64,000 bases of DNA from Betaproteobacteria bacterium (GTDB taxonomy: Bacteria; Pseudomonadota; Gammaproteobacteria; Burkholderiales; Usitatibacteraceae). A program made the translations under genes and the position numbers. Where the stretch lies: assembly GCA_016720925.1 (NCBI GenBank), contig JADKJR010000004.1:310001-374000 (forward strand), in the 5' to 3' direction. Shown here piece by piece: positions 40,097-48,412 of the stretch (its first letter is position 1; every line of letters starts with the position of its first letter). The notes beneath the pieces are model-generated. The model did no database searches. It saw nothing but the letters and a program-made list of their open reading frames with translations, and was not told where the DNA came from.

Positions 40097-41015
40097 TGAA
40101 AAACAAGACCGCCGTTCTTTATCTGGTGCTGTTGGTGGCCGCCTGCATTGCGCCTTTTGTCGGCTACCCGTTGTTTCTGATGAAGTGCCTGTGCTTTGCG
40201 CTCTTTGCCTGCGCCTTCAATCTGCTGATCGGCTTCACCGGGCTACTTCTTTCGGGCACGCCATGTTTTTCGGGTTCGCTGCCTATGCCTGCGGGCATTC
40301 CGCCAAGATTTGGGGCTGGACACCGGAAGTAGCCATTTTGTTTGGTACCGGATCGGCGGCGCTGATCGGTCTGGTCGTGGGATGGCTGGCGGTACGACGT
40401 CAGGGAATCTACTTTGCGATGGTTACGCTGGCCTTGTCGCAGATGATCTATTTCGTTTGCGTACAGGCGCCGTTCACATATGCCGAAGATGGCATTCAGA
40501 GTATTCCCCGCGGCAAGCTGCTGGGAATCATCGATCTGCATAACGACACGGTCATGTATTTTTTTGTGCTGGCGATTTTCGTCGGTGCGTTCTGGCTGAT
40601 TAACCGCGTGATCCATTCCCCGTTCGGCCAGGTGCTGAAATCGATTCGTGAAAATGAGCCGCGGGCACTGTCGCTGGGCTATGACGTTGACAAGTACAAG
40701 CTGGTGGTATTCATCCTCTCTGCCGCGCTCGCAGGCTTGGCTGGTGCCACCAAGTCCCTTGCCTTGGGTCTGGCCACTTTGACGGATGTAACTTGGCAAA
40801 TGTCCGGTGAAGTCGTGCTGATGACTTTGCTCGGTGGAATGGGCACGATTCTCGGCCCGGTGGTCGGGGCATCGACCATCATCGCGATGGAGAATTATCT
40901 TTCCGGTTTCGGCTCCTGGGTGACCATCATCATGGGGGCCACCTTCGTAGTGTGCGTGCTGGCGTTTCGCCGCGGCATCGTGGGCGAGATCGAGCACCGG
41001 TTCCTGCGCAAGTAG
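40096..41015 (+). CDS. livM: Branched-chain amino acid-type ABC permease, LivM, with a one-base frame break near 40252
   Basis: Second permease subunit, about 306 residues after correction. The first part (MKNKTAVLYLVLLVAACIAP ... FNLLIGFTGLL) ends early in its own frame. The remainder (SFGHAMFFGFAAYACGHSAK onward) is in the next frame. Adding one T to the TTC near 40252 gives the family motif GFTGLLSFGHAMFFG without a gap, so one T was lost. Downstream landmarks are RSIRENEPRALSLGY-like (here SIRENEPRALSLGYDV) and LLGGMGTILGPVVGA. A consensus error is more likely than inactivation because everything else is intact. Confidence 0.9.
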
Positions 41016-41056
41016 CGCCCGATTGCCCGCGCGAGTTTTGCTTGTGCGCCGCCCGC

Positions 41057-41079
41057 AAACGCACACGGCCTGCGTTTTT
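41057..41079 (+). terminator. Rho-independent terminator after the liv operon
   Basis: Perfect 7-bp stem AAACGCA/TGCGTTT with loop CACGGCC, followed by TT. It lies 42 bp after the livM stop. Confidence 0.65.
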
Positions 41080-41140
41080 GACCTATGTCTTGTTTGCTTG
41101 AAAAATACACGTGAGTGAATTTGGCCGGTCGGTTCTCGTC

Positions 41141-41146
41141 TATAAT
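41141..41146 (+). promoter_or_regulatory. Promoter -10 box of the etfB-etfA-acyl-CoA dehydrogenase operon
   Basis: A perfect TATAAT lies 52 bp before the etfB start. The TTGGCC upstream is only a fair -35 with a short 14-bp spacer, so the -35 assignment is unsure. Its place just after the liv terminator fits a separate etf promoter. Confidence 0.55.
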
Positions 41147-41198
41147 TCAAACGCTCGTTTTAATTTCTGAATTCCCTTCTCTCAAGAGCGAAAGCCGC

Positions 41199-41948
41199 AT
41201 GAAAATACTCGTTCCCGTAAAGCGTGTTGTCGACTACAACGTAAAAGTCCGCGTCAAGGCCGACCAGACCGGTGTCGATATTGCCAATGTCAAAATGTCC
41301 ATGAATCCCTTCGACGAAATTGCCGTCGAGGAGGCTCTGAAACTCAGGGAAGCCGGTGTCGCCACTGAGATCATTGCGGTTTCCATTGGCGTCACCCAAT
41401 GTCAGGAAACGCTGCGTACCGCGCTGGCGATGGGAGCGGACCGCGCCATACTGATTGAGACGTCGGCAGAGGTTCAACCGCTGGCCGTCGCGAAGCTTCT
41501 GAAGGCCATTTGTGACAAGGAAGCGCCGCAAATGGTGCTCCTCGGCAAACAGGCGATTGATGATGACTCCAACCAGACCGGCCAGATGCTGGCGGCATTG
41601 CTGAATTGGCCGCAGGGAACGTTTGCCTCCAAGGTGACAGTCAGCGGTGGCGAGGTACAAGTCCTTCGTGAAATCGACGGCGGCCTTGAGACCGTATCGA
41701 TCAAGTTGCCCGCGATCATCACCGCTGATTTGCGCTTGAACACACCGCGCTACGCGACGCTGCCGAACATCATGAAGGCAAAGAAGAAGCCGCTTGACAC
41801 CATGACGCCGGAAGCGCTTGGCGTTGATATCGCGCCGCGCCTGACGACGCTGAAAGTGGTCGAGCCACCGAAGCGCAAAGGCGGCGTGATAGTGCCGGAC
41901 GTCGCGGCACTGGTGGACAAACTCAAAAACGAAGCAAAGGTGATCTGA
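41199..41948 (+). CDS. etfB: Electron transfer flavoprotein beta subunit
   Basis: Soluble subunit of the ETF that takes electrons from acyl-CoA dehydrogenases, 249 residues. The ATG at 41199 (MKILVPVKRVVDYNVKVRVK) is preferred over an upstream in-frame start because the perfect -10 box lies between the two. The family signature region is MNPFDEIAVEEALKLREAG, with AMGADRAILIET and the AMP-binding GKQAIDDDSNQTGQMLAALL. The C-terminal IMKAKKKPLDTMTPEALGVD recognition loop is present. It starts the etfB-etfA-dehydrogenase operon. Confidence 0.97.
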   Translation: MKILVPVKRVVDYNVKVRVKADQTGVDIANVKMSMNPFDEIAVEEALKLREAGVATEIIAVSIGVTQCQETLRTALAMGADRAILIETSAEVQPLAVAKLLKAICDKEAPQMVLLGKQAIDDDSNQTGQMLAALLNWPQGTFASKVTVSGGEVQVLREIDGGLETVSIKLPAIITADLRLNTPRYATLPNIMKAKKKPLDTMTPEALGVDIAPRLTTLKVVEPPKRKGGVIVPDVAALVDKLKNEAKVI

Positions 41949-42881
41949 ATGTCATTACTCGTCATTGCCGACCACGACGGCACGCATCTCAAGCCGGGCT
42001 TTACGAACACCGTTGCCGCCGCGCAGAAAATCGGTGGAGATATTCACGTCCTGGTCGCGGGCAGCGGGTGCACTGCTGCCGCCGCCGCGGCCGCGGCGGT
42101 CACTGGTGTCGCCAAGGTACTCGTCGCCGACGCCGCACACTATGCAGGCGCGCTGCCGGAAAATCTGGCGCCGCTCATCGTCGGCCTCGCCAGGAGCTAT
42201 TCACATGTTCTGGCCCCGGCGACAGCAAGCGGCAAGAACGTATTGCCCCGCGTGGCCGCACTACTGGATGTCGCACAGATTTCCGACATTGTCGCCGTGG
42301 AATCTGCTGATACGTTCGTCCGGCCCATTTACGCGGGCAGTGCATTCGCGACGGTTAAATCGGGCGACGCGATCAAGGTGATCACGGTGCGTTCCACGGG
42401 ATTCGACGGCGTCGCGGCGACAGGTGGCAACGCGTCGATTGAAAACATTGCCGCTGGGGCGGATGCCGGTACGTCGCGCTTCGTCGGCCAGGAGCTCACG
42501 AAATCGGATCGGCCGGAACTGGCCGCCGCCAAACGCATTGTCGCGGGTGGCCGCGGCATGGGCGATGGCGATAAATTCCGCGCCATACTTGAGCCGTTGG
42601 CCGACAAACTCAATGCCGCGCTGGGCGCATCGCGTGCAGCCGTCGATGCGGGCTTCGTGCCAAACGATTACCAGGTCGGCCAGACCGGAAAGATCGTGGC
42701 ACCTGACCTTTATTTCGCTGTCGGCATTTCCGGCGCGATCCAGCATCTGGCAGGAATGAAAGACAGCAAAGTGATCGTCGCCATCAACAAGGATGCGGAT
42801 GCGCCGATTTTCCAGGTCGCGGATTACGGCCTGGTGGGCGATTTGTTCACGATCGTGCCTGAGTTAACCAAAGCCCTTTGA
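41949..42881 (+). CDS. etfA: Electron transfer flavoprotein alpha subunit
   Basis: FAD-binding subunit of ETF, 310 residues, directly abutting the etfB stop, so translation is coupled. The N-terminal domain reads SLLVIADHDGTHLKPGFTNT. The C-terminal FAD domain has VAGGRGMGDGDKFRAILEPL, AAVDAGFVPNDYQVGQTGKI and GISGAIQHLAGMKDSKVIVA, all classical ETF-alpha landmarks including the FAD-binding QTGK. It works with EtfB to pass electrons from the downstream acyl-CoA dehydrogenase to ETF-ubiquinone oxidoreductase, which is not encoded here. Confidence 0.97.
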   Translation: MSLLVIADHDGTHLKPGFTNTVAAAQKIGGDIHVLVAGSGCTAAAAAAAAVTGVAKVLVADAAHYAGALPENLAPLIVGLARSYSHVLAPATASGKNVLPRVAALLDVAQISDIVAVESADTFVRPIYAGSAFATVKSGDAIKVITVRSTGFDGVAATGGNASIENIAAGADAGTSRFVGQELTKSDRPELAAAKRIVAGGRGMGDGDKFRAILEPLADKLNAALGASRAAVDAGFVPNDYQVGQTGKIVAPDLYFAVGISGAIQHLAGMKDSKVIVAINKDADAPIFQVADYGLVGDLFTIVPELTKAL

Positions 42882-42915
42882 ACCAGAATGATGTTGTCAC
42901 CTTGAGAGATTTTCC

Positions 42916-44730
42916 ATGTCCGAATATATCGCCCCCCTGAAAGATATTTCCTTCGTCCTGAAACACGTGGTTGGCCTTGAGAAAATTGGCAAGTTGCCCG
43001 GTTGTGAGGATGTGACCGATGACCTCGCCGATGCCATTTTCGATGAGGCGGGAAAATTTTCCGGCAACGTGCTCTCGCCGATCAATCGGTCAGGCGATGT
43101 GGAGGGGGCGACGTGGCACGACGGCGTCGTCACCACGGCGAAGGGATTCAAGGAGGCGTACGCCAAATACGTTGAAGGCGGATGGAGCCTTCTCGCGGGG
43201 CCAACCGAATTTGGCGGTCAAGGATTGCCACACAGCATTTCGACGCCGGTGGCCGAGATGCTGGGCAGCGCCAACATGGCCTTCAAGCTTTGTCCGCTGC
43301 TGACTGGCGGCGCGGTCGAGGCGTTTGTGTCGAACGGATCGCAGGCATTGAAAGACATGTTCCTGCCGAAAATGGTGGCGGGTGAGTGGACCGGCACCAT
43401 GAATCTCACCGAGCCGCAGGCGGGTTCTGATCTTGCGCAGGTCCGCAGCAAGGCGACCCCGCAGGCCGATGGCACCTACAAGATTTCCGGCCAGAAGATT
43501 TTTATCACCTATGGCGAGCACGATTACACCGAGAATATTATTCACCTGGTGCTGGCGCGTATCGACGGCGCGCCTGAGGGCGTGAAAGGTATTTCGCTCT
43601 TTGTGGTGCCGAAGTTCATGGTCAACGCGGATGGCTCGCTCGGCGCACGCAACGACGTGAAATGCGCATCCATCGAACACAAGCTCGGCATCCATGGCAG
43701 CCCGACCTGCGTGATGCTGTTCGGCGAGGAGGGCGGCGCGACCGGCTATGTGATGGGCGAGCCCAACCGCGGCCTTGAATACATGTTCGTGATGATGAAT
43801 GCCGCGCGCCTCGGCGTCGGCCTTGAAGGCGTGTCGATTTCCGAACGCGCCTACCAGCTCGCGACGACATGGGCGCGCGAACGCGTGCAGGGACGGCCGG
43901 TAGTGCCGGTTCCCGCGTCCTATGGCGAAAAACCGAAGTCAGTGCCGATCATTTATCACCCGGACGTGAAACGCATGCTGCTGACGATGCGCGCCTATAC
44001 GGAAGCGATGCGCGCCCTGATTTACTGGACCGCAAGCTGCCTCGATATCGCGGAGCGCTCCACCAACGAAACCGAAAAGCGCATGCACCAGTCGCTGGTC
44101 GATTTGATGATTCCTATCGTCAAGGGCTGGAGCACGGAAATGGGCATCGAAGTGACGTCGCTCGGCGTGCAGGTGCACGGCGGCATGGGCTATATCGAAG
44201 AAACCGGCGCCGCGCAGTATTACCGCGACGCGCGTATCTCCGCGATCTACGAAGGCACCACCGGCATCCAGGCCAACGATCTGGTCGGACGCAAAGTCGG
44301 GCGCGAAAGCGGCCAGACGATGCTCGCCCTCATCAGTGAAATGCAGAAAATATTGCCGTTACTCGACGCCTCCAACGACGTCAACCTGAAGGCATACCGC
44401 ACGGCGCTGACGTCAGGCATCAACGAACTCAAGCGCGCAACCGAATGGATCGTCACCATGTGGGGCGCCAGTCAGGGCGCCGTGCAGGCAGGCGCCGTGC
44501 ATTACCTGAAGCTTGCCGGTACCGTATGCGGCGGCTGGTTGATGGCGCGTGCTGCGCTGGTCGCGTCCCAACAACTGGCGGCGGGTGGAGGCGATACCGA
44601 TTTCCTGAAAGCCAAGATCCTCACCACGCGCTTCTACGGTGATCACATCATTACCTTGTCAGTGGGATTCGCGGACGCGATTACCACGGGGGCGGATTCG
44701 GTGCTGCAGATGGAAGAAGCGTATTTCTGA
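42916..44730 (+). CDS. Acyl-CoA dehydrogenase, long form with C-terminal extension
   Basis: FAD-dependent acyl-CoA dehydrogenase of 604 residues, longer than the roughly 385-residue core because of the extra N-terminal (MSEYIAPLKDISFVLKHVVG) and C-terminal domains found in the betaproteobacterial FadE-like group. The FAD/substrate motifs are MNLTEPQAGSDLAQVRSKAT and ISGQKIFITYGEHDYTENII. The arginine loop is NAARLGVGLEGVSISERAYQ, and GVQVHGGMGYIEETG and ISAIYEGTTGIQANDLVGRK close the core. It follows etfA by 34 bp, and the co-transcribed ETF is its electron acceptor. Chain length preference is unknown. Confidence 0.95.
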   Translation: MSEYIAPLKDISFVLKHVVGLEKIGKLPGCEDVTDDLADAIFDEAGKFSGNVLSPINRSGDVEGATWHDGVVTTAKGFKEAYAKYVEGGWSLLAGPTEFGGQGLPHSISTPVAEMLGSANMAFKLCPLLTGGAVEAFVSNGSQALKDMFLPKMVAGEWTGTMNLTEPQAGSDLAQVRSKATPQADGTYKISGQKIFITYGEHDYTENIIHLVLARIDGAPEGVKGISLFVVPKFMVNADGSLGARNDVKCASIEHKLGIHGSPTCVMLFGEEGGATGYVMGEPNRGLEYMFVMMNAARLGVGLEGVSISERAYQLATTWARERVQGRPVVPVPASYGEKPKSVPIIYHPDVKRMLLTMRAYTEAMRALIYWTASCLDIAERSTNETEKRMHQSLVDLMIPIVKGWSTEMGIEVTSLGVQVHGGMGYIEETGAAQYYRDARISAIYEGTTGIQANDLVGRKVGRESGQTMLALISEMQKILPLLDASNDVNLKAYRTALTSGINELKRATEWIVTMWGASQGAVQAGAVHYLKLAGTVCGGWLMARAALVASQQLAAGGGDTDFLKAKILTTRFYGDHIITLSVGFADAITTGADSVLQMEEAYF

Positions 44731-44746
44731 CGGCACGCAAGCGTGA

Positions 44747-44814
44747 AACTCCAAGACTGGTAAGGATTTCCAACGATTGTCGGCTGGGAAGCCGCACCAA
44801 TACTTGAGTCTTGA
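44747..44814 (+). repeat. Dispersed palindromic element, copy I (divergent)
   Basis: Left arm AACTCCAAGACTGG, right arm CCGCACCAATACTTGAGTCTTG. It starts 17 bp after the dehydrogenase stop. The core differs from other copies, so this is the least certain full-length member. Confidence 0.5.
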
Positions 44815-45118
44815 TATCGCATTTTGGAGGGGGCCGTCGCCGTGGCGTTGGCCTCTTTCTATTTGCGGTTCCTTTCCAACCTTTTTTTCCCCCCAAAAAA
44901 AAAGGGTGGGGAGAAGGCCGGACCCGCCCTTGTCCGCCGACGACATCCACTCCCACGCACCAAACAACCGCCCCCCCCGCCGCCCCCCAACAAAAAAGAA
45001 AAAAACACACCCACCCCGGGGGGGGTTTGCCAATCGTTTTCTTTCCCGCAAGAAAAGCTGTGTGAGAATAGGTCCAGATCCGCCATTGTCACCGACATCC
45101 ACTTCCATTTGCCACACA
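44815..45118. other. Homopolymer-dense intergenic region with a smeared tandem duplication
   Basis: About 300 bp of extreme runs (T7, C6, A9 near 44882-44903; C8 and A7 near 44970-45005; G8 near 45018). The part 44882-44975 aligns with 45037-45118, and many differences turn a base into its neighbour, extending a run. No gene is supported. The sigma-factor promoter should lie here, but the sequence is not reliable enough to name it. Confidence 0.7.
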
Positions 45119-45670
45119 ATGACCGACCTTGCCGTCGCCTTTCAGAAAATCGAGCAGGAACACACCGCAGCCCTGGACGAAGCCTTTCGTGCCTGGTATC
45201 CCGAGCTCAAGAAAATCGCGCATGCCCGGCTGAATCGCAGCGGGCTTGGCGGTTCCATGCAGACTACCGCGCTGGTGCATGATAGCTACATGAAGCTCGC
45301 GACCGGGCCGGACCGGCAGTTTTCGAACCGCCTGCAATTCCTGGCCTACGCGTCGCGCACGCTGCGCAGCATCATCATCGATACGATTCGTGAGGAGCGC
45401 GCATTGCGCCGTGGCGGGGATTTTGATCTCGTCACACTGGATACCGCGATACAGGAGGGTATCGGCGCAGCGGTTGATGTGGAAGCGGTCAATACCGCCA
45501 TGGATGACCTCGCCAAGCTGGACCCGGCGTTGGCGCGGCTGGTCGAAATGCGTTTCTTTGGCGGCATGTCGGCCGTCGAAATTGCCGAAGCGCTGGGTAT
45601 GTCCGAGCGCACCGTACAGCGCGAGTGGACCAAAGCGCGCGCGCTCCTGCTGACAATGATTGAAGACTGA
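45119..45670 (+). CDS. ECF-type RNA polymerase sigma factor (kinase-linked group)
   Basis: Alternative sigma-70 family factor of 183 residues from the ATG at 45119; a longer frame from 44777 would cross the artefact-like intergenic tract. Region 2 includes WYPELKKIAHARLNRSGLGG, TALVHDSYMKLATGPDRQFS and FLAYASRTLRSIIIDTIREE. Region 4 is LARLVEMRFFGGMSAVEIAE followed by the helix-turn-helix LGMSERTVQREWTKARALL. This type usually sits beside Ser/Thr kinases, as here, and the Vibrio EcfP/PknT pair shows that such kinases can activate the sigma by phosphorylation. No anti-sigma gene is adjacent. Likely target operons are the following surface genes (inference). Confidence 0.9.
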   Translation: MTDLAVAFQKIEQEHTAALDEAFRAWYPELKKIAHARLNRSGLGGSMQTTALVHDSYMKLATGPDRQFSNRLQFLAYASRTLRSIIIDTIREERALRRGGDFDLVTLDTAIQEGIGAAVDVEAVNTAMDDLAKLDPALARLVEMRFFGGMSAVEIAEALGMSERTVQREWTKARALLLTMIED

Positions 45671-45769
45671 GCGCATGGCGGGTTTTCCGGCCCGAAGCCG
45701 TTTACCGAAGTAGCGGATTGTGTTTTGGACAGGTTGCCAGCGGCCCGCGTCAGCAAAGCTAGCCAAAAA

Positions 45770-48394
45770 ATGAACATTTCCCCTGAACTCTGGCGCCAGA
45801 TCGATCCGCTCCTGACCGATGCGCTCGACATGGACGATGTCGCGCGCGCGGCGTGGCTGCAGAATCTCGACCAAACCCACCCGCAACTCTCACCGCTCGT
45901 CAGAAAAATGCTGGCTGCGCACGACCGCGCCGAGCGCTCGCAGGAACTGGAGACGGTGCCAAGGCTTGCATCATCCCCGCCAACGTCGAGCGCGTTTACC
46001 GCCGGCCAACGGGTCGGCCCGTTCAGCCTGGTACGTGTACTCGGGCGTGGCGGCATGGGTGAAGTGTGGCTGGCCAATCAGGCGGATGGCCGGATCGAGC
46101 GCGAAGTCGCGCTCAAACTACCGACGGTTTACCTGCATAGCGACGTCTGGCGCGAACGCCTGCGCCGCGAACGCGACATCCTGGCCAAACTCACGCATCC
46201 GAATATCGCAAAATTATTCGATGCCGGCGTCAGCGACGAAGAAGGCAGCCGCGGACAACCCTATCTGGCGCTGGAATGCATCGAAGGTGATTCGCTCATC
46301 GAGTTTGCCAAAAAAGGCAAATTGCCGATCACGGAGCGCCTGAAACTGTTCCAGCAGATACTCGCCGCCGTCGCGCATGCGCATCACCACCTCGTCGTCC
46401 ACCGCGACCTCAAACCGGCCAACATCCTCATCGACCAAAGCGGGCAGGTGAAGTTACTGGATTTTGGCATCGCCAAGCTGATCGACGACGGCGACGAAGA
46501 AAATGCGGCGGCCGACCTCACGCAGATGGGCGGGCGGATAATGACCCTGCGCTACGCCGCGCCCGAACAGGTAGCCGATGGCGTCATCAGCACCGGCACC
46601 GACGTCTACGCACTCGGCGTGATCCTGCACGAACTGGTCACCGGCCTGTCACCGTATCGCGCGGTACGCGAAGGCCGGGCCTTCAAGGAAGCCGCGCTGC
46701 TGGGGGAGGAGATCGCCGTGCCCTCGTCACTGGCATCACTGGCAATGACAAGCGACGCGGCGATCGAACGCAAACTCACCACGGCAAAGCTGCTCTCGCG
46801 GCAGATCGCCGGCGATCTGGACGCCATCATCCTCAAGGCCATGCGCAAGAACCCGGCTGATCGCTACGCCTCGGTGGACCAATTCGACGCGGACATCCAG
46901 CGCCACCTCGACCACCGCCCGGTGAAAGCACGCGAAGGGAACTGGCGCTACCTTGCCGGGCGCTTTGCGGCGCGCTACAAGCTGCCCGTCGCCGCCGCGG
47001 CGGCAGTCTTGCTGACGACGGCGATTGGCGTGGTGATGGTGGAGCGCGAGCGGCGGGTGGCGGTGGCGGAGAAGGCGCGGGCAGAGAAGCACTTCGCCAG
47101 TGTGCGCAAGCTTGCGAACTCATTTGTGTTCGATGTCCACAGCGAAATCGAGAATCTCGCAGGATCGCTCAAGGCGCGCCAGGTGCTGGTCAGCACCGCA
47201 CTCAAGTATCTGGACAGCCTCGCAGGCGAGAGCCGCGACGACCCGGCGCTCGCGCTGGAAGTGGCGGGCGCATACCGAAAGCTTGCGGAGATAAAGGGCG
47301 ATGTCTATAGCTCGTATGTGGGCGAAACGGCAAGCGCGAAACAGAGTGTCGAACGTGCGCGCGCCATTCTGGAGTCTATCGGCGCGCGCCAGCCGGACAG
47401 TATTCCAATTTTGCGAGAGCAGCGCGTGCTGGGATTGCTCAACGCGCGCCTGCTCACCGATGCGGGCGATTCTGCCGCCCTGGCCGAAACCGAAAAGGCA
47501 GTGGCTATCGCCGAGAAAATTGTGCGCCTGCCAGGAGCCGAGGTCGCCGATCGGCGAAATCTTGGCGCCACGCTGGCGGCATACGGTTGGACGCTTGATG
47601 TGGTCAAATCCGACGCGAGTACTGCGGTGGCAGTACACCAGCGGGCAATTGAAATCCTGGAAACGCTTATACGCGACAACCCGGGAGATATGCTTTCCCG
47701 GGCAAATCTTGCGGGCGCCTATGCACGCGCATCGATAGGCATTGAAATAAACGGAAAGAAGGACGACCTGCCGCGCGCCATCGCGCTGATGGAAAAGTCG
47801 ATCGCCACGTCGGAAGCGCTGATGCGCGACGATGCGACCAATTCTTCGCATCTGCAGGCATTGGTAAAGGCTTACAGCAATCTCGCCTCAACCCTGCACG
47901 AATTCGGCAATCTGGATGCCGCCGGTAACAATATTGCGAAGGCGCGGGAAGCGGTCAAGCGATTGCTGGTGGGTGAACCGGGAAACGTGGGTTACACGGT
48001 CATGCAAATCCGGGTGCTCGCCGTGTCGAGCCAGATCGAATACACGCGCCACCGATTTGAACAGGCCATCGATCTCGCGCGCGATGCGATCGCGGTACAT
48101 GCGCACCTGTCTGCCGAAGCCGGCGACGGAATGCATGCGCGCGCCAATATTGCCGTGGCGCGATCATACATCGGCCTTGCCCGCGTCGAGTTGGCGAAGA
48201 ATACCGCGCTCGCGGTGTCACGCCGCCTGGCGTACCTCAAAGAGGCGCGTGAACAATTTGTATTGGCACGTGCATTCCGGCAGGAATTGGTGGATCGCAA
48301 GGTGGATGCGCAAAGTGCGTTGCGGCTGGTTGGAGAAATAAGCACCGAAATCAGGAACTGCGATGCCATGATCGCGCGACTGGGGGGTGCTTAA
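45770..48394 (+). CDS. Ser/Thr protein kinase with transmembrane and TPR-like region, copy 1
   Basis: Hanks-type kinase of 874 residues. The ATG at 45770 is shared with the paralogue. Kinase motifs are LGRGGMGEVW (P-loop), VALKLP (Lys), HRDLKPANIL (catalytic Asp 213) and DFGIAKLI, then YAAPEQV and DVYALGVILHEL. A single transmembrane helix lies at about 404-424. The C-terminal 440 residues are helical TPR-like repeats (LEVAGAYRKLAEIKGDVYSS, SRANLAGAYARASIGIEING) and probably sense or dock a ligand outside the membrane. The gene follows the sigma factor by 99 bp. Confidence 0.94.
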   Translation: MNISPELWRQIDPLLTDALDMDDVARAAWLQNLDQTHPQLSPLVRKMLAAHDRAERSQELETVPRLASSPPTSSAFTAGQRVGPFSLVRVLGRGGMGEVWLANQADGRIEREVALKLPTVYLHSDVWRERLRRERDILAKLTHPNIAKLFDAGVSDEEGSRGQPYLALECIEGDSLIEFAKKGKLPITERLKLFQQILAAVAHAHHHLVVHRDLKPANILIDQSGQVKLLDFGIAKLIDDGDEENAAADLTQMGGRIMTLRYAAPEQVADGVISTGTDVYALGVILHELVTGLSPYRAVREGRAFKEAALLGEEIAVPSSLASLAMTSDAAIERKLTTAKLLSRQIAGDLDAIILKAMRKNPADRYASVDQFDADIQRHLDHRPVKAREGNWRYLAGRFAARYKLPVAAAAAVLLTTAIGVVMVERERRVAVAEKARAEKHFASVRKLANSFVFDVHSEIENLAGSLKARQVLVSTALKYLDSLAGESRDDPALALEVAGAYRKLAEIKGDVYSSYVGETASAKQSVERARAILESIGARQPDSIPILREQRVLGLLNARLLTDAGDSAALAETEKAVAIAEKIVRLPGAEVADRRNLGATLAAYGWTLDVVKSDASTAVAVHQRAIEILETLIRDNPGDMLSRANLAGAYARASIGIEINGKKDDLPRAIALMEKSIATSEALMRDDATNSSHLQALVKAYSNLASTLHEFGNLDAAGNNIAKAREAVKRLLVGEPGNVGYTVMQIRVLAVSSQIEYTRHRFEQAIDLARDAIAVHAHLSAEAGDGMHARANIAVARSYIGLARVELAKNTALAVSRRLAYLKEAREQFVLARAFRQELVDRKVDAQSALRLVGEISTEIRNCDAMIARLGGA

Positions 48395-48412
48395 GCCCGG
48401 ATACGAACTCGT

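Noticed and set aside
40096..41015. Programmed frameshift in livM
   Set aside because: The break is repaired by one T and lies in the motif GFTGLLSFGHA; no slippery heptamer with a stimulatory structure was seen, and similar breaks occur all over the window.
44777..45118. N-terminal extension of the ECF sigma factor
   Set aside because: It would encode the homopolymer tract (poly-Lys, poly-Pro) of the smeared intergenic region; MTDLAVAFQKIEQEH at 45119 matches a normal sigma start.
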